A stretch of 64,000 nucleotides of DNA from JBBRRP01 sp038251425. Lineage in GTDB: Bacteria; Myxococcota_A; Polyangia; Polyangiales; Polyangiaceae. Below are positions 1 through 8,207 of the stretch, one piece after another. Both the position numbers and the translations under genes were made by a program. The notes below the pieces were generated by a model. It was given only the letters and a program-made list of their open reading frames with translations. It did not search any database and was not told the DNA's origin. Every line of letters begins with the position of its first letter. Positions within the stretch are counted from its first letter, which is position 1. Location: NCBI GenBank assembly GCA_038251425.1, contig JBBSBI010000001.1:35029-99028 (forward strand), written 5' to 3'.

Positions 1-2469
1 ACCAACGCCGTCGGAGCCCAGCAATCCCGCCCGCAAAAAGCCACACCGCCGCGAAAGCGAGCAGCCGATCCGCCACATGCCGCGCGCCTCACGCCCGCCG
101 CGTCGCAGCAAGCTCGACTGACACCTAGCCTCTCGCCGGGTTCGCGCCGACAAGGCCGGCTGGCCATGAATCCTCGAGGCTTCGGCTTCGTGGCCACGGG
201 CGATCAGGAAGACGTGTTTATTTCGCCCGGCGAGGTAGGCCCCGCACTCCACGGGGACATTGTCGAAGTCGAGGTGCTCGGGCGAAGCAGCCGTGGCCTG
301 GATGGCAGGATCGCAGAGATCGTGCAGCGGCGCCGCCCGGAAGTGGCGGGAACACTGCGCCGGCGCGGCAAGAGCGCCTGGCTTGAGCCCGACGATGGCC
401 GCATCCGCGGGCCGATCGTGCTCTGGGCAAAAGGGTTAACTGGTAAAGACGGCGACGCCGCCGTGGTGCGCATCGAGAGTTTCCCCAACTATGCAGACGA
501 GAACCCGGAGGGAACTCTGGTTGCCGTCCTCGGAGAGCCCGGCGATCCCAAGGCAGAAGTTGCCAAGATCTTGGTGCGCGAACAGGTTGAGGAAGAACAC
601 TCGGAGGATGCACATGCCGAGGCGCGGAAGCTCTCGGAAGAGCTAGCGCGGCAATCCCACCAAAATCGCCGAGATCTGCGCCAAATCCCGCTCCCCACCA
701 TCGATCCAAAAGATGCACGCGATCACGACGACGCGCTGTGGGCGGAGGCGACGCCCGAAGGCTATCGCGTGTGGATCGCCATAGCGGATGTCAGCGAGTA
801 CGTGCGGCCCGGGTCGGCCCTGGATGCTGAGGCATCGCTGCGTGGCTGCACCATCTATTTGCCCGATCGAGCCATCCCCATGTTGCCGCGGGAATTGGCG
901 GGCGATGCCTGTTCACTGTTGCCCGATGTGGAGCGCCTGTGCCTCGCCGTGGTGGCGGATCTGGATCGACAGGGGAAAGTCACCAGCTTCGAAGTGGTGG
1001 AAGGGCAAATGCGCTCCGCCGCCAAGTTAACTTACGATGGTGTTGCGCGGACGCTGGGCTTGACGCTGCATGGCCCGCTCGATGCCTGCGCCGAGGCCCT
1101 CAAGCCTGGGCTCGCTGTCCTGTATGAACTTTCGCAAAAGCTGCGTAAAATGCGCTTTCTGCGCGGGGCCCTCGGGCTCGATCTGCCGGAGGCCCAAGTG
1201 ATCTTGGATGAGACGTCCAAGGTGCCGCTCGATGTGGTGCGTCGCGCCCAAGATCCAGGCGTTAAGATTGCGTACACGATCGTTGAGGAATTCATGCTGC
1301 TGGCGAATGAGCTGGTGGCGCGCTTTCTGGGTGAGCGAAAGTGCCCGGCGATTTACCGAGTGCATGCCAAGCCCGACGAAGAGAAGCTGGAACGCCTGGG
1401 CCTGATCGCGGAAGTGCTGGGTGTAAAGTTCGACATGGAGACGATGCGCACGCCATTTGGTGTGAGCCAATGGCTGCTGCAAGTGCAGACCCATGAGCGC
1501 CGTTCCGTGCTTGAGATGGCGTTGCTGCGAAGCCTGAAGCAGGCGGCGTATGACACCGTCAACGTGGGCCACTTTGGCCTGGCTTCCGACAGTTATCTGC
1601 ATTTTACCTCACCAATTCGCCGCTATCCGGACCTCTTGGTGCACCGCACCGTCAAACAATTGCTGCGCGGCAAACCTCCGAATACTTCCGACGAAGCGAT
1701 CGCTGCCCTCAAGCTTTCGGCTGGGCTTTCGAGCACACGCGAACGCGCCGCGATGGACATCGAACGCGAGGTGGTCGATTTGTATCGAGCCCTGTTCATG
1801 CGCGATAAAGTCGGCGAGGTGTTCGAAGGCACCGTCACAGCTGTCGTGGGAAGCGGGGTTTACGTCACGTTGAAGGCCGTGTTCGTAGATGTGCTGATGC
1901 GTTACGAATCGATCGGCCCTGACCACTACGAACTCGACGAGCATGAGCTCTCGGTTGTCGGTGCTCGCTCCGGAGATCGCGTTGCACTCGGTGATACGCT
2001 GCACGTGGTCATCGAAGATGTGGCGTTGATGCGCAGAGCCGTGTTCGCACGGCGTGTGCTGCCTGAAGGTCTTTTGGAGAAAATGCAGCAGGATTTCCCA
2101 CAGAATCCCGATAGTGGGCGCGGAAGCCGCCCGAATAGGGACACACGCGGGCGCTCGGCTCCGGACGCAAAACGGGGAGATGCTAGGGAGCAGAGGCGAG
2201 GCGGTCGGCGCGACGAAAGCAGCCGCCAGCGTCCCGATCGCAGGCCGGATGCAGCGCTACCAGGTGGACGTTCAGTCAGCCCGTCAGAGTCCCCGCGCGG
2301 ACGCAGCGCACCCAAACCGGCGAAGCCCGGTATCTCGCCTCGAACCGACGCGACGCTACGCGGCCCTAAACCCAAAGCTAGTGGAGGCAGGCCAGCCTCT
2401 GGGCGGGGAGGGGCACCGGCTAAGCCTGGCGCACGTGGCGGCCTAACGCGCAAGAACAAACCAAAGTGA
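1..2469 (+). CDS. rnr: Ribonuclease R (RNase II/RNB family), 5' end outside window
   Basis: A 3'-to-5' exoribonuclease that degrades structured RNA and mRNA decay products. The first ATG is at 166, but the frame stays open to base 1. The residues just before that ATG (QGRLA) continue the family's usual G-x-L-x-x-N-x-x-GFGFV cold-shock strand, so the true start is probably at or beyond the left edge. Counting from the ATG at 166: cold-shock-like OB domain at the N-terminus, RNB catalytic core with the metal-binding Asp cluster DPKDARDHDD at residues 180-189, and an S1 domain at about 550-640. A 120-residue Arg/Lys/Gly/Pro-rich tail follows, comparable to the basic tail of E. coli RNase R but longer. 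The 55 residues encoded before the ATG are also basic and of low complexity. The stop overlaps a TolC-like fragment. Confidence 0.93.
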   Translation, partial: TNAVGAQQSRPQKATPPRKRAADPPHAARLTPAASQQARLTPSLSPGSRRQGRLAMNPRGFGFVATGDQEDVFISPGEVGPALHGDIVEVEVLGRSSRGLDGRIAEIVQRRRPEVAGTLRRRGKSAWLEPDDGRIRGPIVLWAKGLTGKDGDAAVVRIESFPNYADENPEGTLVAVLGEPGDPKAEVAKILVREQVEEEHSEDAHAEARKLSEELARQSHQNRRDLRQIPLPTIDPKDARDHDDALWAEATPEGYRVWIAIADVSEYVRPGSALDAEASLRGCTIYLPDRAIPMLPRELAGDACSLLPDVERLCLAVVADLDRQGKVTSFEVVEGQMRSAAKLTYDGVARTLGLTLHGPLDACAEALKPGLAVLYELSQKLRKMRFLRGALGLDLPEAQVILDETSKVPLDVVRRAQDPGVKIAYTIVEEFMLLANELVARFLGERKCPAIYRVHAKPDEEKLERLGLIAEVLGVKFDMETMRTPFGVSQWLLQVQTHERRSVLEMALLRSLKQAAYDTVNVGHFGLASDSYLHFTSPIRRYPDLLVHRTVKQLLRGKPPNTSDEAIAALKLSAGLSSTRERAAMDIEREVVDLYRALFMRDKVGEVFEGTVTAVVGSGVYVTLKAVFVDVLMRYESIGPDHYELDEHELSVVGARSGDRVALGDTLHVVIEDVALMRRAVFARRVLPEGLLEKMQQDFPQNPDSGRGSRPNRDTRGRSAPDAKRGDAREQRRGGRRDESSRQRPDRRPDAALPGGRSVSPSESPRGRSAPKPAKPGISPRTDATLRGPKPKASGGRPASGRGGAPAKPGARGGLTRKNKPK

Positions 2470-2765
2470 TTTCACCAACCGCACTGGCGAGCGTGAAGTC
2501 CGCGAACGAGGGCTATCGGGTACGAAAGCTGCTCGCTGAAACGGGTCGCGCGACCACCCTGGAGCTCTTGGATGCCGAAACGGAGCTGCTCAGGGCAAGC
2601 TTGGGGCTAGTCGCTGCCAGAATCGATACTCGAGCCGCAAGGGCGCACCTGCTGCACGCTCTCGGGCGTGATGCCGGTCAAAGGGCTGCCGGAGTGTCCC
2701 CAATCCGTGATTCAGGGCTCTCTCCCTTTTATTTGCGTGATTTTCGATGCTTGACGACGCCCTGA
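2466..2765 (+). pseudogene. C-terminal remnant of a TolC-family outer membrane efflux protein
   Basis: A 99-codon frame opening with GTG at 2466, which overlaps the RNase R stop. Residues 1-70 look like the last helical hairpin of TolC-type outer membrane channels: A-x-x-x-V-x-x-A-x-E-G-Y-x-x-x-K-L-L-x-x-x-G-R-A-T, then LELLDAETELLRA, then RAHLLHALGRD. A complete TolC protein is about 400-500 residues, so only the final portion is present and the N-terminal barrel and first repeat are missing. The remaining 30 residues do not resemble the family. The likely reading is a decayed gene whose 5' part was lost. A small functional protein cannot be excluded but looks unlikely. Confidence 0.6.
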
Positions 2766-2775
2766 GGAGCATGCG

Positions 2776-2796
2776 ACCTATGCCGCATGCATAGGT
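2776..2796 (+). promoter_or_regulatory. Hairpin covering the lipoprotein start codon, with a micro-ORF
   Basis: Perfect 8-bp stem ACCTATGC (2776-2783) / GCATAGGT (2789-2796) with a 5-nt loop containing the AT of the lipoprotein ATG at 2787. A strong Shine-Dalgarno GAGGAG (2764-2769) lies 17 nt from that ATG but 10 nt from another ATG at 2780, which opens a 4-codon frame (MPHA) ending at a TAG at 2792. The structure could tune initiation of the lipoprotein. This is inference from sequence only. Confidence 0.35.
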
Positions 2797-3620
2797 GGTC
2801 CGTTGTTGCTGCACTCACGGTCTGGGGCTTCATGGGGTGCGTCGATCGCCCCATCGATCCGAAAGCGCCGGCCGCGTGCCGCGAGCTGATTCGCAAGAAG
2901 TGTGAGCGCACTGTGCAATGTTACAAAGAGCGTCTCGCTGAGTACCCCGATGCGCGGCTCAAAGCGAACATCACGAACGAGATCGTCGCCACCGTGGAGG
3001 GCTGCATCAAAGACGAGCAATTCGGTCTAAAGGTGGACAAGTGTGACCGTGCGGTAGTGGTCGCCCCGCCTCAGTATGCTGAGTGCATGGATCAAATCGA
3101 GAAGGGTACGTGCGACAAGTTCGTCTATGTGGAGTATATTCCGCCGCCTTACATGGCGACCAAGCAGCCGACGTGCGTAACGCCAGCCGGCGGCGCGGCG
3201 GGCGCGGCGGGCGCGGCGGGCGCGGCGGGCGCGGCGGGCGCGGCGGGCGCGGGACAAGGTGGCACCGGTGGCACGGGACAAGGTGGCACCGGTGGCACGG
3301 GACAAGGTGGCACCGGTGGCGGGGCGCCAATGGACAAGTGCACGGGCAACTTCGAGCCGCTGCCGATGCCCATGACGCCAAGCGGTATGGCGGGTAATGG
3401 TGGTATGTCCGGCAACGGTGGTATGTCCGGCAACGGCGGGTTATCTCCTGAGGAAGCTGCACTCGCCGCCAAGTACCCGGTCGACCCAGTCCGCGTCTGC
3501 AACAAGGCATGCCTTCAGACGGTCGACGGCATGCCAGGTATTCCCTACGACATCGCTAGATTCGCGCTGGCTTCAAAGGCGGCCCCTGCCGCTTGCGCTC
3601 CCGCCGTAGGCTTCAAGTAA
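2787..3620 (+). CDS. Secreted lipoprotein, Cys-rich with GAA/GTGGQ tandem repeats
   Basis: Predicted lipoprotein of 277 residues. The N-terminus MHRWSVVAALTVWGFMGC is a signal peptide ending in a lipobox-like Cys at residue 18. A Cys-containing region follows (residues 30-130, with spaced CRELIRKKC and CYKER elements), then a low-complexity linker of GAA repeats (about 136-155), GQGGTGGT repeats (about 155-180) and NGGMSG repeats, and a short Cys-containing C-terminal part. No enzymatic motif is recognised. Such proteins are common in Polyangiales-type genomes, where they are presumed envelope proteins. The start ATG lies in the loop of a hairpin (2776-2796). Confidence 0.8.
   Translation: MHRWSVVAALTVWGFMGCVDRPIDPKAPAACRELIRKKCERTVQCYKERLAEYPDARLKANITNEIVATVEGCIKDEQFGLKVDKCDRAVVVAPPQYAECMDQIEKGTCDKFVYVEYIPPPYMATKQPTCVTPAGGAAGAAGAAGAAGAAGAAGAGQGGTGGTGQGGTGGTGQGGTGGGAPMDKCTGNFEPLPMPMTPSGMAGNGGMSGNGGMSGNGGLSPEEAALAAKYPVDPVRVCNKACLQTVDGMPGIPYDIARFALASKAAPAACAPAVGFK
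3192..3320 (+). repeat. In-frame tandem repeats in lipoprotein gene (9-nt and 24-nt units)
   Basis: About seven near-perfect copies of a 9-nt unit (gcggcgggc, encoding Ala-Ala-Gly) run from about 3192 to 3252. Nearly three copies of a 24-nt unit beginning ggacaaggtggcaccggtgg (encoding GQGGTGGT) follow to about 3320, and two copies of an 18-nt unit (ggtatgtccggcaacggt) lie further downstream. All units are multiples of three, so copy-number change would alter linker length without breaking the frame. Confidence 0.85.
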
Positions 3621-3624
3621 CGGC

Positions 3625-4788
3625 TCAGGGCAGCCGCAAAACCTCAGCCGGAATTCCCCCGACTTGAGTGGAGAAGAGGACTCGCCAGGCGTGGGGCGAG
3701 CGCGCCCGGTAACGTGGGTAACCTGTAATGATCACGGCAGGTCGTAGGTCCAGCCGACGCTCGAGCAAGCCATCCAAGCGCTGATACAAATCCTCAACGT
3801 TTGAACCGAGCCGAACTCCGTACGGGGGATTGCTGAGGATGGCGGTCCCGCTGGGAACGCGCTCGGCCATTTGCTCAAAATCGAGTCCGGCGAGCTCTGC
3901 CGCAGATTGATAGCCAATATGCGCTAAATTCTCGCGGGCTGCGTTGAGCGCATGGGCCTGAATATCGTCGCCCCAAGCCACAATCTCCGCCGGACGAGGC
4001 AACGCTTGCCCACGATCCTCGGCGCTCCGCTTCTTCGCCAGCCAAGCATCGAGGCGCGCGCGATACGCCGGCCAACTCTCAAACGCAAACGAGCGACGAG
4101 CTCCTGGCAGATGGCCAGCCTTCGCCAGAAGCCATTCGATCAGCAGCGCTCCGCTGCCGCAGAACGGATCCCAGACTCGCTCCACAGGTCCCAAAGCCCG
4201 CACCAGGCCCGCCGCGAGCGTCTCACGCAGTGGGGCGACAGAAACATGGCGGCGCTCGCCTCGACGGTGCAGCAGCTCCCCGGATGCGTCTACGCTCACT
4301 TGAACCCGATCGTCCACAATTCGTATAAAAACGGCTTGTTCTGCGGCCTTTTTTGGTACGCTCAGCAACTTCTGTTTGAGCCGCTGTTCCAGAACGTTGA
4401 GGCAACGCTCCCGAACCGCGTCTGAGTGGTAGAGCCGTGATTTTTGGCAGCTAACGCTGACATGCACGCGCTCAGCGTTTCCCAAATACGCGTGCCACGG
4501 CAACCGTGACAGGCCTTCTACGAGCGTCGCAAAATCGCGCGCCATGAACGGCTTCAAGCGCAACCGCATCGATTCCGCAATCCGCGACTGGAGATGAATC
4601 ACCTCCACCACCTCGAACCCGCCAACCAACTCAACCCCGCCGACAACCGGACGTGGATTAACTCCAAGCTCCCGGAGCTCCTCACACAGGAGCCCTTCAA
4701 ATCCCAGCGCCGTCGCGCAAAACAGCTGAAATCGACTGGGGTCAGCCGTCGTTCCCGGGCTTATTTCGGACATTCTCGCGGGGCTCAC
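3625..4788 (-). CDS. THUMP-domain class I RNA methyltransferase (RlmL/UPF0020-like)
   Basis: Predicted SAM-dependent RNA guanine-N2-type methyltransferase. The N-terminal half (about 20-190) has the THUMP-family pattern, including ATALGFEGLLCEEL and the SRIAESMRLRL segment. The C-terminal Rossmann-like domain has SAM motif I DPFCGSG (207-213) and the catalytic NPPYG motif (320-324), typical for exocyclic amino group methylation in RNA. At 387 residues it matches the 23S rRNA m2G-methylase half of RlmL. The GTG start at 4788 overlaps the serS stop by 4 bp, implying translational coupling; an ATG five codons downstream (4773) is an alternative. Family assignment is firm; the exact target base is not known. 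Confidence 0.88.
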   Translation of the reverse strand: MSPARMSEISPGTTADPSRFQLFCATALGFEGLLCEELRELGVNPRPVVGGVELVGGFEVVEVIHLQSRIAESMRLRLKPFMARDFATLVEGLSRLPWHAYLGNAERVHVSVSCQKSRLYHSDAVRERCLNVLEQRLKQKLLSVPKKAAEQAVFIRIVDDRVQVSVDASGELLHRRGERRHVSVAPLRETLAAGLVRALGPVERVWDPFCGSGALLIEWLLAKAGHLPGARRSFAFESWPAYRARLDAWLAKKRSAEDRGQALPRPAEIVAWGDDIQAHALNAARENLAHIGYQSAAELAGLDFEQMAERVPSGTAILSNPPYGVRLGSNVEDLYQRLDGLLERRLDLRPAVIITGYPRYRARSPHAWRVLFSTQVGGIPAEVLRLP

Positions 4789-6086
4789 TCCGGCGTGAGG
4801 CGCTCAACGCCCATGAACGGGCGCAGCACCTCTGGGACGACCACCGAACCATCCGCCTGTTGATACTGCTCCACGATGGCAACCCAGGTGCGACCCACGG
4901 CTAAGCCCGAGCCATTCAGCGTATGCACGAATTGTGGCTTGGCTTTAGGGGCGCTCCGGTACCGGATCTTAGCCCGCCGCGCTTGAAAATCGCCGCACCA
5001 AGAACAACTCGAGATCTCGCGGAAGCAATTCTGCGAAGGCAGCCACACCTCCAGATCGTACGTCTTGGCTGCGGCAAAGCCCAAATCTCCCGTACACAGT
5101 TCCACAACGCGGTGGTGCAGGCCCAGGCGCTTCAGAACCTCTTCGGCGTGCCCGCTCAACCGTTCCAGCTCCGCAGGCCCCTGATCTTCCGCACAAAAAC
5201 GCACCAATTCTACTTTGTCGAACTGGTGTTGGCGGATGAGCCCCCGCACATCTTTGCCGTACGAGCCTGCCTCGCTGCGGAAGCAGGGCGTGTACGCTGT
5301 GTACGCGAGCGGTAGCTTGGCGCTGTCGAGGATCTCATCCGAATGGAGATTCGTGAGCGGAACTTCAGCCGTTGGGATGAGGTAGAGCGCTGTTTGGTCT
5401 TCAGGATCGGCACGAAACGTTTTGAAGAGATCTTGTTCGAATTTTGGCAGCTGGCCGGTGCCCCGAAGCGCCTCGCCGCGCACCAAGAAAGGCGGACAAA
5501 ATTCGCGGTATCCATGTTCCCGCGTGTGCAAATCCAACATGAAGTTGATGAGCGCACGTTCCAAGCGGGCACCTTGTCCCGAAAGCACCGAAAAGCGGGC
5601 ACCTGAAAGCTTCGCGGCGCGTTCAAAATCGAGCACACCGAGCTTGCTCCCCAAATCCCAATGGGCCTGCGCTTCGAAGCCCAATTCAGGTTGCTTTCCC
5701 CAAACGCGCAGCACGCGATTGTCCGCCTCGGAGCGCCCCACCGGCACCGACTCATGCGGCAAATTGGGGATCACAGCGAGGCGTTCTTCCATTTGCGCCT
5801 CAAGAGCACTCATCTGCTCTTCAAGCACCTTCACTTCATCGCTCAGCTTCTTGAGCTCTTCGCGACGAGCCTGAAAGAGCGCCTTGTCGGGGCTCTTGGC
5901 TAACTCCGCCATTTCGGTGCTGGCCGCATTTCGGCGCGCTTGCTCGGCTTCAGTTTTCACGATGAGAGCCCGGCGCGCTACGCTCAACTCGGCAAGCCCT
6001 TCCAGGGACGCAGGGTCAAAGGTTCGCGTTCCCAAACGCTCCCTCACGGCTTCTAAATGATCGGCAACGTATCGAGCATCCAACAT
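4785..6086 (-). CDS. serS: Seryl-tRNA synthetase
   Basis: Class II aminoacyl-tRNA synthetase charging tRNA-Ser. 433 residues, the usual length. The N-terminal region (about 1-110) is the antiparallel coiled coil that binds the long variable arm (MLDARYVADHLEAV start, then EELKKLSDEVKVLEEQ). Class II motif 2 is visible as CFRSEAGSYGKDVRGLIRQH, the FREISSCSWCGDFQARR segment binds the adenylate, and motif 3 is VVPEVLRPFMG near the C-terminus. It starts with ATG at 6086 and is followed by the RlmL-like gene in a 4-bp overlap. Confidence 0.97.
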   Translation of the reverse strand: MLDARYVADHLEAVRERLGTRTFDPASLEGLAELSVARRALIVKTEAEQARRNAASTEMAELAKSPDKALFQARREELKKLSDEVKVLEEQMSALEAQMEERLAVIPNLPHESVPVGRSEADNRVLRVWGKQPELGFEAQAHWDLGSKLGVLDFERAAKLSGARFSVLSGQGARLERALINFMLDLHTREHGYREFCPPFLVRGEALRGTGQLPKFEQDLFKTFRADPEDQTALYLIPTAEVPLTNLHSDEILDSAKLPLAYTAYTPCFRSEAGSYGKDVRGLIRQHQFDKVELVRFCAEDQGPAELERLSGHAEEVLKRLGLHHRVVELCTGDLGFAAAKTYDLEVWLPSQNCFREISSCSWCGDFQARRAKIRYRSAPKAKPQFVHTLNGSGLAVGRTWVAIVEQYQQADGSVVVPEVLRPFMGVERLTPE

Positions 6087-6258
6087 GACGATTCTCCGCC
6101 TCAGCTCTTAGCCAAAACGCGATCAAAGGTCACGTCTGGAGCTCACGCGGACTCAACGCCCGGAGCGCGACGTAGGAGGGCACGACCCGCACGACCGGGA
6201 TAGGGTTGCGGGGCGCGCGGCGGGAGCGCTAAGTGAGCGGCCCTTTTTGTTCCTTGGA

Positions 6259-6282
6259 AGATAGTAAGCATGCTTACTATCT
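6259..6282. promoter_or_regulatory. 24-bp perfect palindrome, candidate operator
   Basis: Half-site AGATAGTAAGCA (6259-6270) is followed immediately by its exact reverse complement (6271-6282). It lies in the 247-bp gap between divergent serS and the DAHPS-like gene, 52 bp before the proposed ATG at 6334. Each arm carries TACTAT (plus strand 6275-6280), which resembles a -10 element. The AT-rich symmetrical core and lack of a following T-run argue for a repressor or activator site rather than a terminator. Confidence 0.55.
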
Positions 6283-6333
6283 CGTGTTCGACTTTGAGAT
6301 GCCTGTCCCGAGCAAGTTTGGGAGCACTTGGGG

Positions 6334-7311
6334 ATGCTCAACCGCAGGCCGGGCGTGGTGCCGAATCTTGCGGGCCGAGCCATGCCTCTTGCAAACCCCC
6401 AAGATTTGCCCGAGCCTCGCGCCCCCAAAATGATTGTTGTCATGGAGCCCGAGGCGCCCGAGGCCAGTATCGAGAGCGTGATTCGATATCTTGCCGCAGC
6501 CGGACTTGCGGTGCAGAAATCAACCGGTCAACAGCGCTCAATTTTGGGTGTGGTGGGGGATGTGACGACGGAGCACGCCGCGGTCGTCCGCGAGTTCCCA
6601 GACGTCGCCAAAGTGGTGCGCGTGACCGAACCTTATCGCTTGGCGTCGCGCCGCTTTCGCAAGGAATCTACAGTTGTGGAGGGCCCCTGGGGCATCATCG
6701 GCGGCGAACGTCCGTGGATCGCCATTGAACCCGTCGGGCTCTCACCCCAACACCTTGGAACGGATAATGGGCCTGTTTCTACTGGCCTCCCGTATCAAGT
6801 GCTTGCGGGGCGGCCCTTTGACGCCATGGTTTTTCGGAACCAAAGTGTTCCCGAGGAAGTTGGGGCATTGGCAGCGCTTTCGCTCCACCCACGGCCGAGT
6901 GGGCAGCGCTGGCCCGTGCGATTCGTTTCACGGGAGCCCAGCCGCGGCACCGATCACTGGATTTCTGCCGCGGAAAGCGAACTCGAACGGCTCGAAGGTG
7001 GCGTCGTGCTGCTTGAGACCGGCGACGAATCTCCGAACGGTGTCCGCACGCTGGAGATCGGATTGATTGCACGCGCTAAGGTACGCACCCATTTGCCCGT
7101 GGTGGTGGATGTCCCGAGTATTGCCCAAAAGGCCCGTTATTGCAGCTCAATTGCGGCGGCAGCCATCGCTGCCGGAGCTGACGGCGTTATCTTGAGAGTG
7201 TGGGTGGGTCGCGAATCGGATCCGCCGACGGTGCCCGCCACGTTGCAGTGGCAAGCCGCCATGGAGCTTGCTGAAAAACTGCAGGCAGTGGGCGTCGCCC
7301 TTCGGCAATGA
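6334..7311 (+). CDS. Degenerate DAHP synthase-like protein (probable pseudoenzyme)
   Basis: Residues 33-115 (MIVVMEPEAP to RKESTVV) match the ferredoxin-like regulatory domain of Thermotoga-type DAHP synthase, including G-x-x-R-x-I-x-G-V-V-G-D and PYRLASR. The remaining ~210 residues align to the barrel, clearest at GGVVLLETG, HLPVVVDVPS and AAIAAGADGV, but the catalytic apparatus is missing. The GPCSVE motif reads EPVGLS, KPRTSPYSF and QIGARN are absent, DPSH reads DVPS, and EVH reads RVW, so all four metal ligands appear lost. It overlaps tyrA by ATGA. Likely role: a non-catalytic regulatory or scaffold protein of the aromatic pathway (inference). The start is the ATG at 6334 with GGGAG ten bases upstream; TTG 6328 or ATG 6430 are alternatives. 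Confidence 0.8.
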   Translation: MLNRRPGVVPNLAGRAMPLANPQDLPEPRAPKMIVVMEPEAPEASIESVIRYLAAAGLAVQKSTGQQRSILGVVGDVTTEHAAVVREFPDVAKVVRVTEPYRLASRRFRKESTVVEGPWGIIGGERPWIAIEPVGLSPQHLGTDNGPVSTGLPYQVLAGRPFDAMVFRNQSVPEEVGALAALSLHPRPSGQRWPVRFVSREPSRGTDHWISAAESELERLEGGVVLLETGDESPNGVRTLEIGLIARAKVRTHLPVVVDVPSIAQKARYCSSIAAAAIAAGADGVILRVWVGRESDPPTVPATLQWQAAMELAEKLQAVGVALRQ

Positions 7312-8147
7312 AAAGCGTGGTTATCGTGGGCCTCGGGCTCATTGGCGCCTCGCTCGGCCTGGCTTTACGTCAGCGTGGAACGCACGTGATCGGCGTCGAT
7401 TTGCCGGAAGTGCTGGAGCTTGAGTCAGCCAAGGCGGCGGCTGATGTGATCCTGCCGATTGGCGCTGACGAACCCATCCATTCGGCATTTTCCGGTTCCG
7501 AACTCACTATTTTAGCGACCCCGGTGAGCCGAATCATCGAACTCCTGCCTATCGCCGTGGAACACGCACCCTGCGTAACAGACTGCGGTTCCACCAAGCG
7601 CGCGATCAGCCAAGCCGCTCAGTTCTGCGGAAATTCCGCACGTTTCGTCCCCGGCCACCCGATGGCAGGACTTCCCGGCGGTGGAGCTGCCAGCGCCCGG
7701 GCAGATCTGTTTCTGGGCTGCAACTGGCTCGTGTGCCCGACACATGCCTCGGAAGAAGCACTGAGTACGGTTCGACGACTCCTCCACGCGCTTGGCGCCA
7801 ACGCCGTCGATATGACCGCCGAAGCGCACGATGCCGCCGTGGCACTCACGAGCCATTTGCCACAGCTTCTCGGCAGCATTGTGAAACTCTTGGCTCAAGA
7901 ACAGTCTGCAGCCGTGGCCGCTGGGCCGTCGTTTGAGCGACTCACACGTGCGGCGGGCGGTGCCGATAATATCTGGAAAGACATTTTCGTGAGCAACGGG
8001 GATGACATCGCTCGCACCGTGCGGGCACTCATCGCCCGCCTGGAGCCCATCGCCTCGGAGCTGGAAACCCTCGGACCCACCCGAAGCGCAGGCGCGACTC
8101 CAGCGAAGGTCCTAGAACTGCTCGCTTTGGCCCGAGCATCCAAGTAG
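7308..8147 (+). CDS. tyrA: Prephenate dehydrogenase (arogenate/prephenate family)
   Basis: NAD(P)-dependent oxidative decarboxylation in tyrosine synthesis. 279 residues. The N-terminal Rossmann fold has the dinucleotide motif GLGLIGASLG (8-17) followed by VIGVDLP. The substrate region has CGSTK and GHPMAGLPGGG, typical of TyrA, and the helical C-terminal dimerisation domain contains SHLPQLLGS, whose His is in the family's substrate-binding position. No ACT or chorismate mutase domain is fused. The ATG overlaps the stop of the DAHPS-like gene (ATGA), so the two are almost certainly co-translated. Confidence 0.92.
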   Translation: MKSVVIVGLGLIGASLGLALRQRGTHVIGVDLPEVLELESAKAAADVILPIGADEPIHSAFSGSELTILATPVSRIIELLPIAVEHAPCVTDCGSTKRAISQAAQFCGNSARFVPGHPMAGLPGGGAASARADLFLGCNWLVCPTHASEEALSTVRRLLHALGANAVDMTAEAHDAAVALTSHLPQLLGSIVKLLAQEQSAAVAAGPSFERLTRAAGGADNIWKDIFVSNGDDIARTVRALIARLEPIASELETLGPTRSAGATPAKVLELLALARASK

Positions 8148-8207
8148 AGCTCAGGCCGTAGCGGGCACGCGGTAGCGGGTCACGCTCTAACGGCGCGCTC
8201 CGGTTCC

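Noticed and set aside
3149..3505. Pro/Ala-rich minus-strand frame
   Set aside because: It mirrors the tandem repeats of the lipoprotein gene.
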